NCBI GenBank assembly: GCA_021442155.1
Contig: CM038228.1
Coordinates: 82,403,095-82,467,094 of the forward strand
DNA: 64,000 nt
Source of the DNA: Cymbidium sinense
Lineage: Eukaryota; Streptophyta; Magnoliopsida; Asparagales; Orchidaceae
Direction of reading: 5' to 3'
Position numbers and translations under genes: made by a program. A model generated the notes under the pieces. It searched no databases, had not been told where the DNA came from, and saw only the letters and a list, made by a program, of their open reading frames with translations. This document shows positions 26,260-36,674 of this stretch, in pieces. Positions within the stretch are counted from its first letter, which is position 1; the number at the start of each line of letters is the position of its first letter.

Positions 26260-27125
26260 TAGGCTTTCTATGAAAAAGGGCCTTCCCAAGTTGGTTCAAA
26301 CCTACCTCCCATCTTGCGACAGGCAACAATTGGTCTCCTTAGAACTAAAACAAGCTCTCCTACTTGAAAAGCTCTATGACAAACTAACTTGTTGTGACCT
26401 TGAATCATTTTGGCTGTGTATAACTTGAGGTTTAGGCATGCCCGTAGGCGTCTCTTCTCCAATCCTTCAAGCTCTTATACCGCAACCTGACATTCTGCTC
26501 CATTGTGATCTTGCTACCCACCACTATTCTTAGTGATGGGAGTTGGACTTCTAAAGGTAGAATAGCTTCGAACCCATACACTAAAGAGAAAGGAGTAGAG
26601 TGAGTTGGAGTTCTATATATGGTGTGGTAGGCCCACAAGACTTCAACTAACTACTCATGCCACTGTCGCTTATTATCATTGAGATTCTTCTTTAATATTT
26701 AGATTAGAGTTTTGTTGAAGGCTTCTGCCAAGTCATTTACCCTCGGGTAGTAGATGGTAGAATATCTCTAATATATGTTGTGTCCCCAGGTAAAGCTATT
26801 GATTTTGGTACTCTTGTATGTAGTATCATTATCAAATATAATTTGTTGAGGCACCCTAAACATATATACAATATGATTCCTGAAAAATTGGAGCACATAC
26901 TGAGTTGTGCCCTCTCTAAGCAGGATCTTCTCCACCTATGAAAAATTAATCGTTAGTAACTAGGATGAACCAATGACCTTTGGAAGAAGAAGGGTCAATC
27001 AAACCCACTATGTCGGTACCCCAACACTCGGATGACCATGAGGCCAATGTAAGATGTAGAATGTTAGGAGATTGATGTAGGACCACATCGTGTACCTAAC
27101 ATTGGTGGCATCACCTAGCTACGTC
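26260..27125 (-). pseudogene. Integrase domain of element E (degenerate)
   Basis: Integrase inserts the cDNA copy into host DNA in the nucleus. Reading 5'-3' on the minus strand, a zinc-finger remnant (HQC, about 27,100) is followed by WGTDIVG (27,009-27,045, first catalytic Asp), FDNDTTYKS (about 26,815-26,850, second Asp) and DLAEAFNKT (26,708-26,733, catalytic Glu). Then come [11 protein letters not shown]...TPFSLVYG (26,570-26,638) and a C-terminal GELVLVLRRPI segment (about 26,340-26,360). The D-D-E residues can be seen, but the domain is spread over several frames with in-frame stops (for example between HE and LVEVLWAYH), so no working enzyme is made. Frames 26,432-26,638 and 26,268-26,462 are the best preserved pieces and overlap in different phases, showing a frameshift near 26,450. 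Confidence 0.85.
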
Positions 27126-27289
27126 CATGCAATCTGTATTCATCAACGGCCAGTAGTATCATAGTCTCTTAATTTTTTCTTTCATCTTTGGACTGGATTG
27201 GTGAGCTCTGCATAATCTCAAGTGTACCTCGATCATAATCTTATGGCCTTCATGCTAGTCCAAACAATGTACCGGCATATGATTGAAGG

Positions 27290-27950
27290 ACCGTCGGTAC
27301 TAGGTGCCATCTACGAAAGCATAGGAAAGTGACTTCTTTTGAGGTAGTTTGCCTCTATTTAAATATTCAATGAATGGTTGCCTCCAATCTAACTCCTCAT
27401 CCTTTTTGGCAATGGAAACCTCTCCTTCAAGAGGGTACTTTTTTATAAGTTTAGTATCAATAAGGAATAAGACTTGTATATTTTTAACCCTTATTAATAT
27501 GGACTCATTTTTCGGACATGCCAACTCCTTGCCAAGTTTGGCTAAAGCATATGCTATGACATTTTCTCCTCAAACCTCTGGGATTTGGGCCAACAACTCC
27601 ATAGTGTACTTATGGTAGTGATGGAGCTTAGGCTTCAAAACCTTGTATGACCCAACAATTTGATTAATAACTAGCTGAGACTCCTTATAGATATTGATGT
27701 TCTGGATGCTTAGAGTAATGGATAACTCTAGACTAGCAATCAAAGCCTCATATTAGGCTTCATTATTGGTGTAAGAATTGGATAGGTGATATGAGAATCT
27801 CATCACATCATGATATGGAGTTAGGAGAACTACTCCTAGCCTCGCCTTTTTCTTGGAGAGTAGATTATGATTCTTCTCCTCTTTGAGATGAAGTCGCGCC
27901 ATCAAAGTACATCTCCAAGCGGTAAATGCTAGTGTCCCCTAAGTTCATGA
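27290..27950 (-). pseudogene. Second RNase H-like segment and linker to integrase (degenerate)
   Basis: The element-strand text RLEMYFDGATSSQ (about 27,890-27,925) matches the start of the additional RNase H typical of TAT/Ogre polyproteins, where MYFDGA carries the first catalytic Asp. Stops follow almost at once. Further on, DWRQPFIEYLNRGKLP (about 27,340-27,400) is the conserved linker seen between this domain and integrase in plant gypsy polyproteins. The 74-codon frame 27,300-27,524 holds the linker. The presence of this second RNase H supports the lineage call. Confidence 0.7.
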
Positions 27951-27959
27951 TTTGTTTAT

Positions 27960-28395
27960 CGAGGAGGTCATCACTAAGCGGAGAGTCAGCAGGAAGTGGG
28001 TGTGCTTTTAAGAAATCCACAAGTGCTTGCCCTTTCACTGCACGGAAGGGTACAAAAGTAATGTCAAACTGCGAGAGGATCATGGACCAACATCCCAACT
28101 ATCTGGATAGCATCGGCCGTGTCATGAGATATTACAGTGGATTGATTCTTGAGATTAAGTTCACCTTATAAGAAAGCATGTAATGTCATAGCTTTTGAAA
28201 TGCAAAGATTAAATCTAGGTAATGTTTCTCAATGGGTAGATAATTTGCCTCTATAGGGATTAGATGACAGCTAAGGTAGTAGAGTGCATTTTCCTTCCCT
28301 TCGTCATTGGCTTGAGCCAACAAAGCTAATGGAGTTGTCTAATACAATAGTTTATAATATGAGCGGCTTGCCTGGGATATAGGCTACTAGAACGG
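27960..28395 (-). pseudogene. RNase H domain of element E (degenerate)
   Basis: Follows the RT domain on the minus strand. It begins PVLVAYIPGKPL (about 28,345-28,380) and runs through a HYLDLIFAFQKLRHY-like segment to MILSQFDITFVPFRAVKGQALVDFLKAHP (about 28,005-28,090), the usual end of the plant gypsy RNase H with its KGQALADFL-type tail. The frame is interrupted (stop near 28,100). RNase H would remove the RNA template during reverse transcription. Confidence 0.75.
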
Positions 28396-28399
28396 GCGA

Positions 28400-29590
28400 C
28401 ATCATTAGGAAGTGCTTGAGGTCTTTGAAGGTATGCTAACACTTATCATCCCACTTGAACTTGGCATCTTTTTAACAAGTGCTGAGAATGGCTGGAATTT
28501 TTTTGACAGGTTAGATATAAAGCATCTTAGATACACCAACTGCCTTAAGAATGATCTAAATTGAGTTAAAATTTTAGGGGGTGGCATTTCTAGTATCACC
28601 TTGATCTTCTCTGGATCGATTTTGATTCCCTAGTGTAATAACAAACCCAAAGAATTTTCTGAAGCTACTCTGAATGCATACTTCAAGGGGTTTATTTTGA
28701 GGTTAAATTGTCTTAACCATTTAAAAACTACTCTCAAGCCAAAGAGATGGTATTCATTTTTTACTTTTAACTACGAGATCATTGACATAATTGATTTGAT
28801 GATGAATGAGTTCATCGAAGATTCGAGCCATAGATTTTAAAGGCCGAAAGGCATGACTTTATAGCAATAAATTCTTATCGGGGTTCTAAAAGTAATGTTT
28901 CTTTCTTTTTTAGGGGCCAACTTTATTCGGTTATATCCAGATGAGCCATCAATGAAGGAGAACACTGCATGAGATGAGCTGTCCACCATCAGTTTATCTT
29001 TTGGGCATGCCTTATTTAGATCCCTAAAATTGACACATATGTGAATTGGATGATTCTTCTTCTTAACTGTGATAACACTGGCCAACCAGGTAGGGTATGT
29101 TTCTTCCTGCATGAAGCCAGCTTTGATCAATTTCTTGACTTCAAAAATGACCTATTGTTCAATGTCTAATCGCATGCATCTAGGAGCTTGCTTGATAGGA
29201 TTAGCACTAGGCTCTATTGCTAGTTTATGGACTGTTACGTCAGGAGATAAACCTGGCATCTCTTTATAACTCCATGTGAAGTTATTCTTAAACTTAGTCA
29301 ATAGCCTAACTAAGCCATTAGTTTCAGTTTCAATCAATAAGGAACTGATGTATGTCGGACGTGGATTATCTTCAATTCCTAAGTTGATTTCTTTGAGCTC
29401 ATCGATGGTTGACTTGATCTCTTCTTCTAACTCTAAAAGTGCAGCTTTGACTTCAAAATCATCTGGACTATCTGAAGTTTCTAAGCACACCTCCTCATAT
29501 GAGTTAATGTGATTTGAAAATAACCTATCAAATTCCAAATGATTGGTGATGACTAAGTAGTAATCATCATCATAGACTGGACCCATTGTA
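28400..29590 (-). pseudogene. Reverse transcriptase domain of element E (degenerate, YVND active site)
   Basis: RT copies the element RNA into DNA. The best frame (29,152-29,586) carries the pre-RT region and the start of RT: NNFTWSYKEMPGLSPDV...HKLAIEP. The next (28,837-29,130) carries IHICVNFRDLNKACPKD and the FSFIDGSSGYNRI segment with the first catalytic Asp, then KVMPFGL. The catalytic box reads NYVNDLVV at 28,769-28,792, where YVDD is expected, so one of the two key Asp residues is Asn (codon at 28,781-28,783). The C-terminal part (28,405-28,599) has MPPPKILTQFRSFLRQLVYLRCFISNLS. The domain is split by stops and phase changes. Best match is plant Ty3/gypsy TAT-type RT. Confidence 0.9.
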
Positions 29591-30469
29591 CCAAATCCTA
29601 GTCTCGATCTTGATTGAGAGCTTTTACATTTATTCTTCCATATTCTTTTAAAGTAGTCTAACCTAGTTCTTTGACCAAGTATGTGGGATTAATCATTTCT
29701 TTGCTAAATTATGAACACAAGGCGAGTACCAATCAATAGGTAATTCTATTAAATCTTTATATGAATCATCCTCAAGTTCTACATCAACTTCTTAACTTTA
29801 GGATGATGCTCTTAGAAAGAACCTCTGAGTCTTCACATCTATGGATGACTTAGGGGTTTCCTTAACTACCAATCCCTTAAGTTTTTATGCGAAAAGTGGG
29901 GCTATAGCTAAAGTTCCCAACTGATGCCTAGTTGTTTCATATATAGACTTGGATACACTTATGCTTTGCTTTGGAGTATGGTCTTCATCACTATCTGGCT
30001 CAAGTGTTACCTCTAAGAGAAGCTACTGCTGGGAAGAGCTAGCTGGCGTGCTAATCATATATGACTCACAATTTAAACTAGATTCAAAGTCTATATGGAT
30101 AGCAGGTGTACTCTTGATAGGCAAGACATATCTCTTATTGGGTGGCCAATAAGAAGGTTTTCCACCCCTAGGACTTCCTCTAAACTGGCCTCTTCATTTG
30201 CTTGGTGGAGGTCGGGTCATCCGTCAGGTCATCCTACCTATATGTTCGAATGGGGTAACAAACTATGAGTGGAATCTAATGTCAAGCTCCACTTCCTCCT
30301 CCAAGTCTATTTCTCGCTCTCTTTTATTTTTTGTTTTTATTTTCTCTTTTCTTTTCTTTTTCTTTTTTTCTTTCTTTTTTTTTTCCTTTTTTTTTCTTTT
30401 GTTTTTGAATTTTGGCCAAGTTCACGAGAATAGACTTGTTGATTTTGAGGGAGGTAGTAAGCTGCATCC
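29591..30469 (-). other. Region between protease and RT of element E
   Basis: No conserved domain is visible. The plus-strand pyrimidine tract at about 30,318-30,408 is a purine tract on the element strand and turns the downstream end of the protease frame into a Lys/Arg-rich tail (KKKRKKKRK). In Ogre elements an intron is known to lie between protease and RT. I cannot identify splice sites with confidence here. Confidence 0.45.
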
Positions 30470-30900
30470 TCATATATGTTGACCTCGTGAACTATAAATG
30501 GATTGAGATCTCCTTTGACACAGTAGACAATTCCACCTCTCACAAACTTCATACATAGATGTAGAGAGGATGGAACCATGTTGATCTCATGTATTCACAG
30601 TCTCTTAAGAAAATCATTAATAGATATATTTAAGTCTATAATGTGAAACTTGTCTTTGATCTTCCAATCATCTATCTTCAATGGTAACATTAGAGCATAA
30701 GGCCCTCTTTCTTTGTTCATTGAATCCTCTCAACATCATCTTTTTTTTAGAGTTTGGAATGTCAATCCTTAAGCAGGCAAGGGTTCTTAGACTCATAAGG
30801 TTGATTGATACACTTGACTCAAGCATGAAGTATTGATAGCCTGTATCTGCCAACATCCACTATAATGTAGAGAAGACGGTTGTGCTCGATCGTCCCTATA
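30470..30900 (-). pseudogene. Aspartic protease domain of element E (degenerate)
   Basis: The frame 30,668-30,856 contains MLESSVSINLMSLRTLACLRIDIP, which lines up with the plant gypsy protease core of the form D-G-S-S-x-N-L-M-P-L-R-T-L. The catalytic Asp position reads Glu. The following frame (30,337-30,579) has IHEINMVPSSLHLCMKFVRGG, matching the IHE-x-x-x-VPSTLHQ stretch at the end of the domain. Stops separate the two. The enzyme would cut the Gag-Pol polyprotein. Loss of the active-site Asp and the broken frame make it inactive. Confidence 0.75.
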
Positions 30901-31971
30901 AGTAAGTCTTCATCGTTGAATGTAACTTCTAAGATGCCTTTCGAGTGGCATGCCTAATCTTCAGTAGCAGTCAGCTGAGTTAAGCATATCTCTAGATAAA
31001 GTAAGGCCTTGATTAGAGATTCCTTAATCTATTTGGATAAGACAAGGGTATCATATATGCTTAACTTAGTTGATGACTTTCTAAGATGAGCTAGGACATT
31101 ATAGTCAACTCTAGGCTGGTCATCCATAAGCATATCCATAGGTGGAGCATCTTGTGGAGGGGCTATCGGCTCACTCGAATAAATGACTTGTTTACCCTTA
31201 TTTTAAGGTGCTACCTTAGGAGGTAGAACTTTGCCTTACTTGAGGTGACTTCCTTCATGCGGGTTGGTGGAAAGTTCTACTTGGGTACTTCTCCTTGGTT
31301 GACTCCAAGTCAATCTCAATGGGTGAACCTGATTGATTCAGAAAAGGAAAGTATAATCCTAAATCAAAAGAGAAAGAATTGAAAATACTATAGCTATTAT
31401 TATTATTTAGACTTAGAGATCTTTCTTTGGGAATATACTCAATAAGATCATCAGATGTGGAATAGATGTAAGTAAAATTATCTTTCTTCATTGATTTCTT
31501 TAATTTAGGTGGAGGTACATGATAGAAATCAAGTAAAGTAAGCATAGCGAGGGGTTTAGTGCCTTCGTCCACAGATACAATACTCTTGTTGGTAGAAGAA
31601 GAGTTAGATGAAGTTGTAGTAGCTGCAATAGTGGAAGTGATGCTGGACTTAGACGGTGGTTGTGCTACTAGCATATCCTCAGCAAGTATGGACTGCTGTT
31701 GCTTCTACTAAGCTCCCACCTTCCTTGAGTTGTCCTTGGCAACTTGCATACCCTCCTCAGTGTTTGAGGTTTGAGTTGCCTCAGTCACTTGCAAGAAATG
31801 TTTCTTAATCTTAAAGACAATCTTTTTAGAGGTTTGAGATAAAGAAATATCCCAACCTTCTTTTGTCTTAAAGGATCTCAAGTATCCCCAAGGATTACTT
31901 TAACATAACTAGATGGTTATTTTAATAAGTATTCTTTAGGGATAAGTATGGCTCCTGGCTTGTAGCTATGC
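30901..31971 (-). pseudogene. Gag-protease linker of element E (degenerate)
   Basis: The longest frame, 31,255-31,674 (139 codons), is Ser/Thr/Asn-rich with an N-terminal run of short repeats (SSITSTIAATTTSSNSSST), then LAMLTLLDFYHVPPPKLK and acidic stretches. Low-complexity linkers of this sort are common between gag and protease in TAT-type elements, but I do not recognise a domain. Support comes from position and strand, lying between gag and protease on the same strand. Confidence 0.5.
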
Positions 31972-32202
31972 TCAAACCTCTTTGAAAATGGTGCAATCCT
32001 CTAAGAAATGGCCTAACATGTGGTAGGGGTAAAAGTTAGGATCATTGCTCTTGCCCACTTCCTTCGATCTCTCAGGCTCTAGTAGCTGAAAATTAGGTTT
32101 CTTTAGGAAATTTTTAAAGATCTTCTTGACTACCTCCCCCTTGAATGAATATGGCTTGTTTAACTTATCTAGAAGAGTTGGTAGATAGTAGCTACATAAC
32201 AT
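31972..32202 (-). pseudogene. Gag C-terminal, zinc-knuckle-like segment (degenerate)
   Basis: The frame reads LLEPERSKEVGKSNDPNFYPYHMLGHFLEDCTIFKEV. In TAT/Ogre gag proteins the corresponding segment is of the form P-x-E-x-G-x-x-x-D-P-x-Y-C-x-Y-H-R...GH-x-x-x-x-C-x-x-x-K, a non-standard zinc-binding motif. Here the first Cys is replaced (FYPYH), while the His, GH and last Cys are kept. It lies 290 bp downstream of the main gag frame on the same strand. Confidence 0.7.
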
Positions 32203-32488
32203 TGGATATGAGCACCACTACTTAGTGTACTACTATGGAGGGGACTGTAGTGGTAGCTATGGTGGCCAGTATGATGGCCGAGGTGGTGGAAGCAGAGGTG
32301 GAAAAGGAGGATGTTGAGCTTGTGGTCTCTCAAATTGAACTCTGGCTAGTTGTTTCCTTCTGTCTACTGACATAATTATCACTGACCTCTTCTCAAACAC
32401 TTTCTATGACTTTGGTTTGGATGATTGGTCTTAGAAAGTCAACTGTTTGGCTTCCTATTGTAGACTGACCGCCTTGTTGATTAATTTT

Positions 32489-33180
32489 TCAAAAGTTTTG
32501 ATCGTGAATCCCTTGAGCATGAAGGGGATCGCCATGGATATTCCAGAGAAGAATCTCAATGGCATAATATTTAGGTTGTGGTTCACATTTCATACTTAGC
32601 TTACGCCACCTGAGAATGTAATCAACAAGGGACTCATTAGGATTTTGTTTTGCTACAACGAGGTCACCGACAGTTACCCATTGTTGGACTCTAGAAAATA
32701 TCTTGATAAAGTGTTGCTTTAACTCAGCAAAAGTCTTCACCAAACCATTAGGCAGTTTGACATACCAATCGAATGAAACTCCTGAAAGACTACTAACGAA
32801 AAGGCGGAAGAGAAGTGTGTCCCTGCCACTATCGTTGCAACAACTAGCTCTGAAGTGTGCCATGTGTTGTCGTGGGTTCTCACTACCAACAAAACACTTG
32901 AAGGAAGGTGGCACAAACCCTTTGGGGTATTGGACTGTGTCGAACTCCTCTAGGTAAGGCTTACCCTTTAAAATAGATGAACTACTCTAGGTTTATGCCA
33001 ATGCTTCCCTCACTTGTTGTTCCACCATCTGCTTGATTTCTTTCTCATGCACGGAGGTACTATCTATGACTTTCCTATGCAAACTACCATTGTCTTGATC
33101 CATAAGAGAGGTACTATTGAGAGGATCTAAGACATGTAAGAGCTCTGGCCAATTGGCCTCCATGGGACTAGGCTGCAAAA
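32489..33180 (-). pseudogene. Gag capsid region of element E
   Basis: The 141-codon frame 32,489-32,914 is a clear retrotransposon Gag (Retrotrans_gag family). It has FVGSENPRQHMAHFRA, LFRLFVSSLSGVSFDWYVKLP, FAELKQHFIKIFSRVQQWVTVGDLVVAKQNPNESLVDYILRWRKL. Gag forms the particle that packages the RNA. The frame just upstream (32,993-33,178) ends in an EKEIKQMVEQQVREALA helix, which normally precedes the capsid part, but it is separated from it by a break near 32,950. The segment after residue ~110 decays (CEPQPKYYAIEILLWNI). This is the best preserved coding region of the element. Confidence 0.9.
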
Positions 33181-35079
33181 TTGGAGTTTAGTTCTAGAGT
33201 GCTAGAACTACTACTAACAAATCCTCAACCCTCCTTTCCATCTTGTTGATATACTCATCCTTCTGCCTGAGCTGCTAAAGGAGGTGCTGGTCCAAGTGAG
33301 AGGTGTCACCTTCCTTGATCACATCACCTTCCTGACTTTGATGGTCTCTGTGGAGGGATCCTCGAGTATCGACCATATGGTATTCTATTGAATCCTCTAA
33401 TAGGTCATCATCATCAGGGTCAAAATCTACTCTACCCTCTTTCCAATCAGAATGGTCACTCCCATTCATCTGCCTGATCTTAGTGAAGTAACTATTTAGG
33501 ATGTCATCTAGTGAATGGTCACTTACTTTGCCCTATCTTGGGACATAGACCGTGATGTTGGTTGTGCTCATCTAAAGCTATGTGGCCTCTTTCTGTGGGG
33601 TACTCTCCCTAGGGGGATCAACTGCCATGGGGACTACACTAGCATCCCCTTCTTCCTCTACTGCTAGCTGTGGTGGTGGAGTGATTATGATGCTTTTGGG
33701 TCGCCACTCCCTCTTTACCATAATTGAGGTGGAAGATCAAATGGGAGAGCTCGACCTCTCCTTAACAGATGAAATAGATGGAGTGGGATCCTTAGGCCAT
33801 AGCTGGATCACCAATGGAGATGTCCTCTCTCCAGATATAGACTTATGTACCTTGGCGGGGACTCTAAAAGGAAGGACTTGGATAAGTGTTGGCGGGCGAT
33901 GAGTGGAGTGGTGTAATGGTGGAGACACTGATTGCATCTCTGTCGGAGCCCTCCTCCTATGGCTGGTAGTGCCTATAAGGATTATGTTGTCAGTATGATC
34001 AGCCCTTGTAGCTTACTGATTCAAGAAATCTACCAAAAGTGGTGGCTGCCGACTATCTAGCGTACCTCCTCCTCTCCTTTTTGCATGCTTAGGCTGCAAC
34101 TCTAGCTTATGAGGCTTTCTCTCTATGTATCTGATCCCTAACACTCCTAGGGATCATAGTCCTCAAAGCAAATAATGTACGGGACTCTGAGTGTCTATGG
34201 GCTCTGCCAACCTGGTGAAGAGCTGATCGTAGACCAGCATAGGGCTTCCTCCTATCCCTAGTTGGTATTTCAAATTATGCTGGTGGTGGAGGTAATGCAG
34301 TAATCCTCCTATAGTCCTCCTCTTCATCTGGGGTGAAACTTGTTACCACTCAAGAATGGAGAGGTCTCACGGGGAGAACCCTCCTCAGCAATGTGAGAGG
34401 TAGCATCTATTTTCCTAGCCTCATGCTCATAGTGTCGCTTAACCTTTCAGTTCTTGTTGTGGTGTTGCGTCCTGGTAAGCAAGGTTGAGTAGGAGCTAGA
34501 ACCTACCTCAAAGGAAGGGGAGACTATCTTCGAGGCCAAGATAACCTTCCTCAAGAATGGGGGAAACCAGTGAGGAGGTGTTGGCCCTCTCTAGGATTGT
34601 AGTGGGGCTGACAATCGACTGAATGATGGGCGTTGTAACAACTGGTACTGTAGGCACTGACACTAAAATTGAAATTGGCACCAAAAAAATGGAACTAATA
34701 CTGGCACTGCCGAGGGAACCTCTGTGAGGGAAACTCAGAATCTGATGGGATTTCAAAATGAAGGAGTGTCTTCTGCTTTTCCACCTCTTCTCTACAGACG
34801 ATCGTGAGGGCTGTCCCCTCGCAAGTGACTCAAATATCCTCGAAGCCACACCCAAACTGAATGACATGCATGGTGGTGTTGGTGAGTATGGCCTGATCCA
34901 AGGCCAAATCCACACCAGAAGGGAAAGAGAAGATCATCTTTCCAGAAGACATAATGAAAGATTGGTTGAAGAAGGGAACCAAGGATTGAAGTGTTATCTC
35001 GCATTTATTGAAAATAGAATTGAATCAGACCCTTACTTTAATAGCTATCTTCAATCATTGATTCTTGATTTTGGAATTT
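33181..35079 (-). pseudogene. ORF1 / N-terminal gag region of element E (decayed)
   Basis: Ogre elements carry an extra ORF1 upstream of gag. Here the ~1.9 kb between the leader and gag holds only broken frames. One is 33,275-33,469 on the minus strand, with a strongly acidic DFDPDDDDLLEDS stretch. Another is 34,508-34,915 on the minus strand, Ser/Pro-rich with no recognised domain. Overlapping plus frames (33,582-33,902 and 34,758-35,081) are no better supported. The higher G+C of this part compared with the leader fits former coding DNA. Function is unknown. Confidence 0.4.
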
Positions 35080-36203
35080 GAACCCACACTTAACAAATTT
35101 AGGAATGCTAAGTGGGGTTCATTGAATTGGAGAGATTTTAGAAAATAAGGAGAGACTTTGCCATAGAATTTGATTTTGATTTGGAACCCACATTCAACAA
35201 ATTTAGGTATGTTGAGTGGGGTTCATTCATTTAGAGAGACTTTGGAGATGAATTTTTTATTTATCCTTTGTTTGATTATTTGATTTTGGAATCTTCACTT
35301 AGAAAATTTAGGTATGCTAAATGAGATTCAAATGTATGTCTGAAAATCTTTGAAAACATTTTGTTTGTGAGGGTTGTTATTCATATGTTTAATATGTTTA
35401 ATTTATTTTAAAAGTTGAATCCTTACTTAACAAATTTAGGCATGTTAGGTAGATTCCAAATTTGTTTGATATTTTCTCTTGATTTGTAAATGAGACCCTT
35501 AATTAACAAGTTTAGGTATATTAAGTAGGGTTCAAGTGTGTTTGATATTTTTATTTTATTTTATTTGAAATAAGAAACTCTTATTAAACAAATGTGTATA
35601 TGTAAAATAGAGTTTAATTTATTTTATGTGTTGTTTGATGATGAAATTTCTATTTGACAAATTTGGGTATGTCAAATAAAATTCAAATGTATTTTGATTT
35701 TCATGATTTTGGAAAAGGGGAACTCTACTTAATAAACATAGGTATGTTAAATAGAATTCAATTTGTTCTGATTTTAAAAAGTGGAACTCTCATTTGACAA
35801 ATTTCGGTATGTCGAATGGAGTTCAAATATGTATTTATTTGGTGTGTGATGTTGCTTTTGAAAATAGGGAACTCTCACTTAACAAATTTGGGTATGTTAA
35901 GTGAGGTTCAATGATATGTTGATTTTTTATTTTGTTTTAATTTTGAAAATGGAACTCCATTTAACAAATTTATGCATGTTGAGTGGAGCAAATTTTTGAA
36001 AAATGTGTTTAAAATATCTTGAAGAACTCTCATTTAAAAAATTTGGGTATGTTAAATGGAGTTGCTTGATTGATTGATTTTATTTTGACAAATGTGCTTT
36101 TGAAATTTTTATGAAAAAGGTTTTGATGATGCATATTTGATTTTTGAATTTTTTTTTGAAAAGGATCCTCATTTAACAAATTTAAGCATGTTAAATGAGG
36201 TTT
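35080..36203 (-). repeat. Array of 13 hairpin motifs in the element E leader
   Basis: A ~42 bp motif recurs at 35,080, 35,183, 35,289, 35,416, 35,492, 35,573, 35,643, 35,719, 35,783, 35,869, 35,951, 36,023 and 36,162, spaced 64-139 bp. Each is an inverted repeat: left arm gaactctcatttaaca, loop about aatttgggta, right arm tgttaaatggagttc (plus strand). Arms vary together. Copies 1 and 10 have cactta/taagtg where 12 and 13 have catttaa/ttaaatg. Copy 7 has tttgaca/tgtcaaa. Copy 2 has ttcaaca/tgttga. Spacers are AT-rich and poorly conserved. It lies between the primer-binding site and the coding region, on the RNA leader. No open frame is present. Confidence 0.9.
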
Positions 36204-36648
36204 GATTGTTCTTATTATATGAAAAGAGATTTTAAAGTTTTATATTTTGCAAACTTTATGTTATGTGAAGAGTGTTTCAAAATGATTTTATTTAGAAAAA
36301 GTGCTTTTGGCAAATTTTGTAAAAAACTTTACTTGTTTAGTTTCAATTTTATTGAAATTTTCTTGAATATAGGATGAACCTTACCTCACCAAGATAGTGG
36401 TAAAGAGGTTCTAAGTTTAGTTATCTCCTTTCATTAGTTAATTTGTTTTACCTATTGGGGGACCTAATAGGGGTTTCAAGACCTACATGAGGCCCTAAAA
36501 CTTAAAATATGTTGGCTAGCTTTGCTTAAGGATTAAATAAGCTAAGTACCAATAGAAAGAAAGATAGTCGTGGGATTATATGAAATATAAGTTCACTATC
36601 GATGCTTGGAGATAATAATTGCCTACTAAAGATGGAGAGAGGAACTCA
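36204..36648 (-). other. Leader of element E next to the primer-binding site
   Basis: Non-coding stretch between the hairpin array and the PBS. It holds gggacctaataggggtttcaagacc and other ordinary sequence. Packaging signals are expected in this part of a retrotransposon RNA, but none can be named from sequence alone. Confidence 0.5.
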
Positions 36649-36666
36649 TCCCCAACAGAGTCGCTA
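36649..36666 (-). other. Primer-binding site of element E
   Basis: On the element strand this reads tagcgactctgttgggga, eight bases downstream of the 5' LTR end (tatgg at 36,675 on plus). It closely resembles tggcgactc(t/c)..tgggga, the tRNA-primer site I recall for plant TAT/Ogre elements (reported as tRNA-Arg). Two or three mismatches, including the lost initial TGG, are in keeping with the decay of the element. It fixes the orientation and the inner border of the 5' LTR. Confidence 0.75.
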
Positions 36667-36674
36667 GAAAAATC

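Noticed and set aside
27349..27618. 89-codon plus ORF
   Set aside because: It is antisense to the conserved DWRQPFIEYLNRGKLP linker of the pol region.
30198..30482. 94-codon plus ORF with a Phe/Ser-rich stretch resembling a membrane segment
   Set aside because: It is the antisense of the protease end, and the hydrophobic run is a translated pyrimidine tract.
30840..30856. ADTG as the protease active site
   Set aside because: The conserved SVSINLMSLRTL that should follow the catalytic Asp lies ~10 residues further on. The position that aligns with Asp there is Glu, so this ADTG is coincidental.
26260..33180. Integrated plant pararetrovirus
   Set aside because: Integrase follows RNase H, two LTRs and a primer-binding site are present, and no movement or coat protein of viral type is seen. 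It is a Ty3/gypsy retrotransposon.
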